Assembly: GCA_963170055.1 (NCBI GenBank)
Contig: CAUJGJ010000030.1
Location: 1,040,001-1,055,000 of the forward strand
Direction of reading: 5' to 3'
Origin: Halisarca cf. caerulea
Taxonomy: Eukaryota; Porifera; Demospongiae; Chondrillida; Halisarcidae
Length of the DNA stretch: 15,000 bases
This document shows positions 8,666 to 15,000 of this stretch, in pieces. The position numbers were made by a program, and so were the translations under genes. The stretch's first letter is position 1, and every line of letters begins with the position of its first letter. The notes beneath the pieces were generated by a model. It saw only the letters and a program-made list of their open reading frames with translations, did not search any database and had not been told where the DNA came from.

Positions 8666-8820
8666 ATACATGCAATGCATTTTGTATCGATGAACATAAT
8701 TTTAGTGAGCATGTATTGTATTATAGAATATGACAATTCATTCTGTTACAGTATTTTATCATATGCGTGCATGAGCTCACACATTTACAAATGGGTACGG
8801 ATCTAGTGTGTGTATATAAT

Positions 8821-8822
<2 letters not shown>
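8666..8822. other. Unique AT-rich spacer
   Basis: No feature recognised between the dispersed repeat and the TG tract. Confidence 0.2.

Positions 8823-8898
<76 letters not shown>
8823..8898. repeat. (TG)n microsatellite
   Basis: 76 bp of pure TG, followed by degenerate GT-rich sequence to about 8960. Confidence 0.95.
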
Positions 8899-8899
<1 letters not shown>

Positions 8900-9003
8900 A
8901 TGTGTTCGTTGGCGTGTGTGTGCGTTTGTGTACATGTGTGTGACACTGTGCACGTGTGTACCTGTAACTGATGTACTCTACATGGTTAGTATAAAATGTT
9001 CAC

Positions 9004-9038
9004 ATAATAATAATTATAATAATAATTATTATTATTAT
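9004..9038. repeat. AAT/ATT trinucleotide tract
   Basis: AATAATAATT followed by ATAATAATAATT and ATTATTATTAT, partly self-complementary. Confidence 0.8.
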
Positions 9039-9078
9039 GAATCTAACTTCCTAAGATTTGCTATCCGTATAATTTTAA

Positions 9079-9079
<1 letters not shown>

Positions 9080-9169
<90 letters not shown>
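9080..9169. repeat. (TA)n microsatellite
   Basis: About 90 bp of uninterrupted alternating AT. Confidence 0.97.
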
Positions 9170-9173
<4 letters not shown>

Positions 9174-9450
9174 GTATCAACCGAACCCACATCTTTGTGC
9201 CAATGGCGGTGGATACCTCAGGTGTTTTCGGAAAAGAGGCTTTGAAGTTTGTGCATGACCTAGCAAATCATATTAGATCAGTGTCAAATGACCTCTTGAA
9301 TACTTGAGGCTTTGTCAACGAATCAGTGTATGTATTCAGAATTTTAATTGTGCATCTATTTTAGGCTGTAGTTCACAATTATGACTGTTTCCTTTTAATT
9401 TTAGGGGTTATGTTGTATTGTTACCTTTGGTATGTCTATTGAATGAAAAA

Positions 9451-9452
<2 letters not shown>
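9170..9452. other. No recognisable feature
   Basis: No ORF, repeat arm or RNA gene seen. Confidence 0.2.

Positions 9453-9500
<48 letters not shown>
9453..9500. repeat. (TA)n microsatellite abutting a foldback element
   Basis: 48 bp of alternating AT ending about 12 bp before the palindromic element. Confidence 0.95.
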
Positions 9501-9503
<3 letters not shown>

Positions 9504-9511
9504 GTATGTAG

Positions 9512-9695
9512 TATATAAACCATGGCTGCCAGGTGTATTGCGCATATATATGACCCGAACTTCGAGGTCAGAGGAAGCTTGGTGATAGATATACCCCGAG
9601 CCGAAGGCGAGGGATATATCTATCCACAAACTTCTGATGACCGAGACTGAGGGTCGTATGTGTGCGCAATACACCTGGCAGCCATGGTTTATATA
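9512..9695. mobile_element. Long-inverted-repeat foldback element, 184 bp
   Basis: Left arm 9512-9596 and right arm about 9610-9695. The outer 33 bp are perfectly complementary (starting TATATAAACCATGGCTGCC). The inner parts match with mismatches and small gaps down to a GC-richer turn CGAGCCGAAGGCGAG. The pairing continues loosely outward (ATTGTGTATGTAG against ATTGTATATAT). The word ATGACCGAG of the right arm recurs at about 9704 and 9892, so related debris follows. No transposase is present. Confidence 0.75.
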
Positions 9696-9954
9696 ATATA
9701 TACAATGACCGAGAACAAGACGCCGATTTGATGCAATCCAATACAATTGTGATGAACATCATAAGCAAGAATATAAATTGCTTCAAACATGCTCAAACAT
9801 GAATGCATTGCCAATTGAAAATTCCATATGCTTAGATTGTTTATTACTAATTATATCTCAGTATGAGCATGATATCGAGGTTATATCGCCCATGACCGAG
9901 GCAAAGCCCGACCCCCTATTCAAGAGCGAAATGCTCAGGGTGATAACTGGTGGA
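9696..9954. other. Debris related to the foldback element; no gene
   Basis: Two further ATGACCGAG words and GAGGTTATATCGCCC suggest more copies or fragments of the same family. The 83-codon plus-strand frame starting at 9778 runs through this material and a MITE end, and is not a convincing gene. Confidence 0.3.
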
Positions 9955-10020
9955 ACTCTTTCAAGACATGTGTCCATGTGTCCATATTTCAGGGGGCTGG
10001 ATTACAGGGGTTCCACTGTA
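9955..10020. mobile_element. Solo MITE right end
   Basis: Ends GGGGTTCCACTG plus TA. Read outward-in it is TACAGTGGAACCCCTGTAAT, sharing TACAGTGGAACC with the complete element at 13445-13620. No left partner was found. Confidence 0.4.
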
Positions 10021-10356
10021 CATACATGAGGCTGAATGGCTATTATAGGGATATAAACAGAGTATAGGGTCATGGACTGAGTGCACACAGTCACTGTAAA
10101 TTCCTACATATACATCCAGCAAGTTATATGCTACTGCATGGATGTATAGGAATCAATACTTGCAATGTATTTTAAGTGCAGCTCATTAATTTAAAATAAT
10201 GTTTATTGCCAAATTAAATGCATAAATCAACTCCAAGAAGTACTTTGAATTAGATCACATATTATGGAATGTATCAAAAATACGCTTTTGGGTTAAAATA
10301 TTGATAAAGAAGAGGCAGGATTTCATACATTTGGGCCACAAATAAGAATGCGTCAG
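10021..10356. other. No gene; a short inverted repeat
   Basis: TATACATCCA (about 10109) and TGGATGTATA (about 10139) pair over 10 bp. Nothing else recognised. Confidence 0.25.
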
Positions 10357-10629
10357 CTATATGGTGTCCGCCCTTTGCAACATCATCTCATTCACAGACC
10401 CACAAGTGCTATTGGGTCTGGGAATTATCACAGTGAGGTCTGAACTATGGTCATTAGGTATTATTTTGAATGATCGCATGCCTAACAAATTATCGCTCTG
10501 TTTCACATTGTAGCTATTCACTTCTATCCATGCATACTTTCTCTTCAGAATCTGTCCTTTTAAACTTTGTGAACTTTTATGGGTCACTTCAAATTCTGCA
10601 TTTTGCCTTCTAGACCTTCCAGTACACAT
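10357..10629 (-). CDS. Hypothetical ORF, 90 aa
   Basis: Begins MCTGRSRRQNAEFEVTHKSS with a TGA stop two codons upstream of the ATG, and ends MMLQRADTI. The composition is mixed and protein-like (LKRKYAWIEVNSYNVKQSD), without repeats, signal peptide or membrane segment. I recognise no domain. It could be a small gene, a lone exon or a transposon fragment; there are no neighbours to give context. Confidence 0.27.
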   Translation of the reverse strand: MCTGRSRRQNAEFEVTHKSSQSLKGQILKRKYAWIEVNSYNVKQSDNLLGMRSFKIIPNDHSSDLTVIIPRPNSTCGSVNEMMLQRADTI

Positions 10630-11160
10630 AATAACTCATGGACATGCATATACTGCACATATTCAATGGAATAAAGGTCCAACTTTAGTGTGCACATAAG
10701 TATATTTGCCTATAACCCTTTATCGCTCACGCACCGCTATAATGGCTTGCCCTGTATATAGTTGCTCTCTTTTCCGTTAATCACCATGGTATACTCTTTT
10801 TCGATACTTGTCCAATAGCTTGTATTACGAGACCTTATAAGGCAAATGCTACAAACTGTAGTATTGACAATTAGGTTGCCCACAAATGCATCTGTCACAG
10901 TATCATAGCTATACATCCTTCAATTATATTATCATTGCAAGTGTAGAAGCTTGAAAGTATAGTTTGCATGAGTGCATTTGTGCAGTATTATTGGCCATAT
11001 AGGTAGGAAGAGTCAGACATTGTATGAGTTTGAGCTGGGTAAAATACCCCTTGTTACTCAATCCAACCAGAAAGATCAGTGTCATACTATTAGCATAAGA
11101 AGTGATAAAATAACAAAACAGTAAAATCACATGATATATTGAAGAATTAAAATTTTAATT
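10630..11160. other. No recognisable feature
   Basis: AT-rich. A 68-codon minus-strand frame at 10924-11130 lacks any recognisable pattern. Confidence 0.2.
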
Positions 11161-11408
11161 ATTATTTTACACATGTGCAGCATGAAGCCCTATGATGATA
11201 TAATAATCATCAATAAGTCTAGCTCATAATGTACATTAGAATTTGGAATGAACCAAGTCAACTAAATTAGTGTCTTAGTATGTACCCTGCACAAAGTGAA
11301 AGCAGAGAAGTGAAACAACACAGATAATTAGGCTTATGAAAATAGATCTGAGCTGAAATCCGGTGTACACATGATGTAAAAACTCTAGGCACCATAATAC
11401 ATGGGAGA
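11161..11408 (+). repeat. Dispersed repeat family, copy B (most diverged)
   Basis: Shares GCATGAAGCCCTAT, AAGTCTAGCTCA, AATGTACAT, AGAATTTG, AATGAACC, TGTACCCTGCA, TATGAAAATAGA and GTGTACACAT with copies A and C in the same order. It then has TAAAAACTC and AGGCACCATAAT, as in copy A. It carries a few short insertions relative to copies A and C. Confidence 0.7.
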
Positions 11409-11654
11409 TATTATTGCCAAGCTAGGGCTAAGAGTTACAAAATCAGGCATGCGTATGTGCAATGATAGTAATGTCTGATATGGAATTTAAACACCCAGGT
11501 CACAGAGTTCCCGGTTGAAGCATGCAGCGCTGCAGGTTGCATGGTAAAAGCAAACACTGCAGCTTTCCTTAGGCTATGGCAGGGCAAGAGGATGAAGCTC
11601 CACAATGCATTCATTTGCTCAGCAGTGCTTCGTAGATGCACATTGCATGGTTAA

Positions 11655-11689
11655 ACATGCATGTATATAGTTGTTGTATACATGCATGT
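11655..11689. repeat. Perfect 13-bp inverted repeat
   Basis: ACATGCATGTATA (11655-11667) and TATACATGCATGT (11677-11689) are separated by 9 bases. Confidence 0.6.
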
Positions 11690-11710
11690 ATATTGTTATG
11701 TTATTGTTGT

Positions 11711-11737
11711 GCTATAGTGTACCTTCAGGTACACTAG
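11711..11737. repeat. Hairpin with TTCA loop and TA bulge
   Basis: TAGTGTACC and GGTACACTA pair perfectly around TTCA. An extra TA bulge in the left arm interrupts further GC pairing (GCTATAG versus CTAGC). Confidence 0.55.
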
Positions 11738-11817
11738 CACACCCACCCAACCATATATATACAAGCACACATCCATGCATGCTTATATGTGTACATGTGT
11801 GTGTGTGTGTATATAAT

Positions 11818-11860
11818 CTTGTATAATATAACCTTGTATAATATAACCTTGTATATAATC
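11818..11860. repeat. 15-bp tandem repeat, nearly three units
   Basis: The unit CTTGTATAATATAAC occurs twice exactly (11818-11832 and 11833-11847), followed by a partial CTTGTATATAATC. Confidence 0.85.
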
Positions 11861-12142
11861 AGAATGTCTTTGAAGCAATCATAACATATCTCTTTAAATG
11901 TGGCTAGCAATTCGGATAATCATATATGCTACTAGAGATGACCCACAAAACTTCAGATGATTCGGGGGCTTACCGTCTAAACACTGCAAACTTTAAGACA
12001 AAAGGAATGGCTGGTAATGCCACAGGCAGCACACCATGAGAGTCAGGACAAGGAGAAATAGAGATGAGTGAGTGAGTGAGTTCCCTATAGGGAGCACTGT
12101 ATCAAATGATAGAGAGAGGTCAATATATGGAGATAAATTTAA
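11861..12142. other. No gene; short GAGT repeat
   Basis: A GAGT tract (about 12065-12080) is followed by the palindrome CCCTATAGGG. A word TTCGGATAATCAT near 11910 resembles the MITE end at 12211-12235. Confidence 0.3.
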
Positions 12143-12235
12143 TACAGTTTAGTTAACCGAACTTTTTTTGCTTAACCGAACCTGAAGATTTCAGGAGTTG
12201 GCCAAAGGGGTTCGGATAATCAAGGCTGGACTGTA
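12143..12235. mobile_element. Degenerate MITE, about 93 bp
   Basis: The left end TACAGTTTAGTTAACCGAAC and the right end GTTCGGATAATCAAGGC leading to CTGGACTGTA are imperfect inverted partners. TA at both ends fits a Tc1/mariner or pogo-type target duplication. Confidence 0.45.
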
Positions 12236-12263
12236 CATATATTTCAGTATGAAGTTTTATCAC

Positions 12264-12445
12264 TATTATGCACACATTTTAGCATGATCACAAAGCCCTA
12301 TATAATCATCACTTAGTCTAGCTCACAATGTACATCAGAATTTGTAATGAACCCAGTAGACTATAATATGTCTCAAAATGTACCCCGCAAGGCAGACATA
12401 TGCAATATAAGACAGCCAGGTCTATGAAAATAGGACAGAGCTCGA
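12264..12445 (+). repeat. Dispersed repeat family, copy C (running into a giant TG tract)
   Basis: Very close to copy A over ATTATGCACACATTT through TACATCAGAATTTGTAATGA, CCCAGTAGACT, CAAGGCAGACA and CTATGAAAATAGGACA. About where copy A has its GTGTATATACAC module, copy C passes into the TG microsatellite at 12446. Confidence 0.8.
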
Positions 12446-12704
<259 letters not shown>

Positions 12705-12726
12705 ACCAGTGGCTATCTTGTCTGCC

Positions 12727-12857
<131 letters not shown>

Positions 12858-13023
12858 ATATACGCACAAATTGATGTCGTCATCTGCATTCGGGCATGGT
12901 GTAAAATTGACATAATAATATTTTGAACCTATTAGACTTTTACAGATTTCTATGGTTTTTGTATTGCTTAGAAAACAGTGTACACAGCTGCTGCCCTCAA
13001 TTAGAAGGGAGATATCCACAGAG

Positions 13024-13183
13024 ATGACCGTGGAGATGGTCCCCAAACTGTGCTTGTTCTTCATTGTGTGCTCTGTGATTGCTACCAGGAGTAGTAGCTT
13101 TATTGACCAAGCAAAACCATATGATGAGGTTTTGCAGACAATGGATCATTTTGAGAAGAGATTAGCTACTTTCGAAGCCAAAG
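13024..13183 (+). other. Collagen-like gene, coding exon 1
   Basis: Encodes the signal peptide and the first part of the coiled coil. It ends GCC AAA G before donor GTGTGT at 13184. A pyrimidine-rich ACTTTTACAG at 12936-12945 could be an acceptor, so a non-coding exon may lie upstream; I saw no TATA box. Confidence 0.72.
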
Positions 13184-14164
13184 GTGTGTTATATATATAT
13201 AGTGTGAATGCATTTACTTTTTGAGCAGCTCTAGACTGATATGTAGCTAGCCTATATATGCATGTATTTTCTCTTTTGTAGTGTATCCTCACTTATCCAC
13301 AGTCATGCAGTGAGTGGGCTTTCATGCTGGCTGTTTGGATAAGTGAATTATAAGTCGCACACAAAATCAATAAATCTTTGCAAATATATTTCAAGAGATT
13401 TTATGCATATTATAGATATATAATATGTTGACCTTTTCAATATACAGTGGAACCTGTCTATTGTGGTCACTGTGTATTGCAGCCACCTGACTATACCAGC
13501 CACTAATTCTTCTCCGAATCAGCTGTAATGTATGGTATTTTACCTCATTAAAGCAGCCACCTGTCTATTACAGCCAAAAAATTTCGCTCCAATGGTGACC
13601 GCAATAGACAGGTTCCACTGTAGATCGATTTTGCAAACTTCCAGTGGGTGAGTAAGTGAGTAGGTGGGTGGGTGTTTTGGATACTAGCTGCATGCATGGA
13701 GACTACTGATCATAACTGACCCTGTAGAAATAATTATGTTTATATAATGCTGTTCTCTATAATAATATTTTTTTCCTATCTGTTGTAATTTACACTTATT
13801 CACCACTTTCCAACCAACAGTTGAATCTCTTTCCAGGAATAAGCGTCAGGAGACTGATGCATGCTTATGCCCACCTGGTCCACTGGGAGACCCCGGCCCT
13901 CCTGGCGAACCTGGCGAACCTGGTCGTCCAGGTCCCCCGGGAGAGAGTGGAGAAACTGGAATGCCTGGAAAGAAAGGCAAAAGAGGTAAACCTGGATCTC
14001 AAGGACCTCCAGGAGCAGATGGACGACCAGGTCCAGCAGGGCCAAGAGGTGCTCCGGGAGATATAGGAGAACGAGGATATCCAGGAGACAACGGTCCTCC
14101 AGGACCACCAGGAGCTGGAGGAGAACAAGGGCCTCCGGGGCCTCCAGGGGCCCCTGGGCGTTGA
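13024..14164 (+). CDS. Short secreted collagen-like protein, 167 aa, two coding exons
   Basis: Exons 13024-13183 and 13821-14164 join in phase 1 across codon 54 (G|TT, Val). Order: signal peptide (about 1-22, hydrophobic [12 protein letters not shown]); a probable coiled coil with hydrophobic residues at 36, 40, 43, 47, 50, 54 and 57, exact 4-3 spacing that crosses the splice junction; a furin-type site RNKR at 59-62; Cys68 and Cys70 (CLCPPG); then 31 uninterrupted Gly-X-Y triplets from Gly73, ending GR and TGA. A basic [10 protein letters not shown] stretch and GERGYPG are inside. The likely role is an extracellular structural trimer: coiled coil to register the chains, cysteines to crosslink them, proprotein-convertase cleavage to release the helix. 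There is no C-terminal NC1, C1q or fibrillar domain. The arrangement recalls nematode cuticle collagens, but the N-terminal sequence does not. An upstream in-frame ATG at 12952 would put 24 residues before the signal peptide, so 13024 (or 13036) is preferred. Confidence 0.8.
13290..13345. repeat. Inverted repeat, probable MITE remnant in the intron
   Basis: CACTTATCCA (13290-13299) and TGGATAAGTG (13336-13345) are perfect 10-bp arms. CAG and CTG pair just inside them. Confidence 0.45.
13445..13620. mobile_element. Complete MITE with TA target duplication (Tc1/mariner type)
   Basis: Arms 13445-13470 (CAGTGGAACCTGTCTATTG...) and 13595-13620 are 26 bp with one mismatch. TA flanks both sides (13443-13444 and 13621-13622). 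Internally CAGCCACCTG occurs twice (about 13479 and 13553). No coding capacity. The TA duplication fits mobilisation by an IS630/Tc1/mariner transposase located elsewhere. Confidence 0.82.
13648..13675. repeat. Degenerate GTGA/GTGG repeat
   Basis: GTGAGTAAGTGAGTAGGTGG followed by GTGGGTG, in the intron of the collagen-like gene. Confidence 0.6.
13821..14164 (+). other. Collagen-like gene, coding exon 2
   Basis: Follows the acceptor CAACCAACAG. It encodes the end of the coiled coil, the furin-type site, CLC and the whole triple-helical domain. Overlapping frames on both strands are shadows of the GGA/CCA-rich repeat. Confidence 0.8.
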
Positions 14165-14180
14165 GGACGTTAAAGGGCAA

Positions 14181-14186
14181 AATAAA
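14181..14186 (+). promoter_or_regulatory. Polyadenylation signal AATAAA
   Basis: A canonical hexamer 16 bases after the collagen-like stop codon. This would make a very short 3'UTR and supports the stop at 14162-14164 as the true end. Confidence 0.45.
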
Positions 14187-14969
14187 GATAATGTTGTTGA
14201 GGAATAATTCACCATAGATAATTAATGTAATGGCCTAACATTCCATAATTAACATTCGTACTGCTTTTCATTTCCATATTGCATCACCAATGTGGGTGAA
14301 TCTTGATTATGTATCCATTCTATATGATTATTACAAGCTAAGCGACATCTAATACAATCATATTTTTAATAATCAGAATATTATATTATACCTCTTACTA
14401 GATATATTGCAACCCAATGCATAATGCAATAATCATGATTTAGCAACTCATGCAAGACTTCAAACTCATTTAAACATGAATGCAAGTTAAAACTCCACAA
14501 GTCATATTGTTTCAGAAACACTACAGTATTATTATACAAGCATGGTTTGATTGATCTCATTTAGACTGGGACATCCACTTAGCTCAATGGCTACTTTTCA
14601 GGGGGACATGCAGTAATTGGTTACAAATAAACAATCAACACACAAAAAACATACATATTAATTATCGCTAATGTCAAATGTTAAATCATACAATATTCAT
14701 CCATTTTGGTGGCTGTAGTGGGCCATCTTCACTCTTCACTCTTGCATGGTGGTGACAGGAGGGTGCAGAGAAAGAAGGCCAAAGACACCATCACTGGGAT
14801 TGGACTTCAATCCATCACATATAACGCATGCTCTGAAGTCCCATCAGCACCCCCTTGATCATGATTATGACATTAATTGTATATACGTTAATTGTAACAC
14901 TAAACTTTAGATTCCCTTACATAGCCACATAGTAGACTAGTTCACTGCGTAATGTATATATGCTGCCTG

Positions 14970-14974
<5 letters not shown>
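14187..14974. other. No gene recognised downstream of the collagen-like gene
   Basis: AT-rich, with a GC-richer patch at about 14710-14860 (GGTGGTGACAGGAGGGTGCAG) that has no long open frame. A tRNA A-box-like word TAGCTCAATGG at about 14580 lacks a good B box. Confidence 0.25.

Positions 14975-15000
<26 letters not shown>
14975..15000. repeat. (TA)n microsatellite at window edge
   Basis: 26 bp of alternating TA running off the right end. Confidence 0.9.

Larger units (their letters stand above)
13184..13820 (+). other. Intron of the collagen-like gene
   Basis: A 637-bp phase-1 intron with donor GTGTGT and acceptor CCAACAG. It hosts a TA-flanked MITE and a second, degenerate inverted repeat. 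Confidence 0.75.

Noticed and set aside
9778..10029. 83-codon frame starting MLQTCSNMNALPIE
   Set aside because: Runs through foldback-related debris and a MITE end; no domain.
12065..12096. GAGT tract followed by CCCTATAGGG, superficially like a phage promoter
   Set aside because: A short palindrome in a eukaryotic repeat region; no match over a full promoter.
8439..12445. CRISPR-like array from the three repeated blocks
   Set aside because: Units are about 200 bp, kilobases apart and diverged; this is an animal genome.
13821..14066. Second plus-strand frame through the collagen exon
   Set aside because: Out of frame with the Gly-X-Y reading and with the exon 1 junction.
13800..14215. Leu/Pro- and Ser/Trp-rich frames antisense to the collagen exon
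   Set aside because: Shadows of the Gly-X-Y repeat, which lacks stops on the other strand; the plus-strand frame has the splice and triplet logic.
14575..14630. tRNA-derived SINE or tRNA from an A-box-like TAGCTCAATGG
   Set aside because: No acceptable B box (GGTTACAAA only) and no cloverleaf.

Overview
The window is animal nuclear DNA. It has intron-split coding exons with GT-AG junctions that keep phase, an AATAAA signal, long TG and TA microsatellites, small inverted-repeat transposons and a decayed DIRS-type tyrosine-recombinase retrotransposon. AT-rich sequence, a CYLD-like gene and a short secreted collagen fit a non-bilaterian or other marine invertebrate. A sponge is plausible, but that is inference; nothing here fixes the taxon.

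Layout. Positions 1-1899 (minus strand) carry the 5' part of a CYLD-like gene: three exons joined in phase 0, encoding CAP-Gly-type modules and then a charged helical region that runs off the left edge. Positions about 2265-4273 (plus) hold a dead DIRS-like element: a possible gag N-terminus, RNase H, a methyltransferase-like region with an NPPY motif, and a tyrosine recombinase. Its reverse transcriptase is missing and its frames are broken. Positions about 4290-12900 are gene-poor and repeat-rich: foldback and TIR elements (4502-4580, 5919-6110, 9512-9695, 12143-12235), solo transposon ends, three copies of one dispersed repeat (8439, 11161, 12264), several long TA and TG tracts, a possible 2-hydroxyacyl-CoA-lyase-like exon relic (5290-5406, minus) and two weak small ORFs. 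Positions 13024-14164 (plus) carry a two-exon gene for a 167-residue secreted collagen-like protein, with a TA-flanked MITE in its intron. The remainder to 15000 has no recognisable gene.

The two real genes are not obviously linked in function: one is a ubiquitin-signalling-type scaffold or deubiquitinase, the other an extracellular matrix protein. The most notable items are the collagen's architecture (coiled coil, furin-type site, Cys-x-Cys, 31 uninterrupted triplets, no C-terminal domain), recurrent +2 TA lesions in the recombinase, the three-copy dispersed repeat with a giant TG tract at the end of one copy, and the 184-bp foldback element. I found no convincing new multi-gene system.
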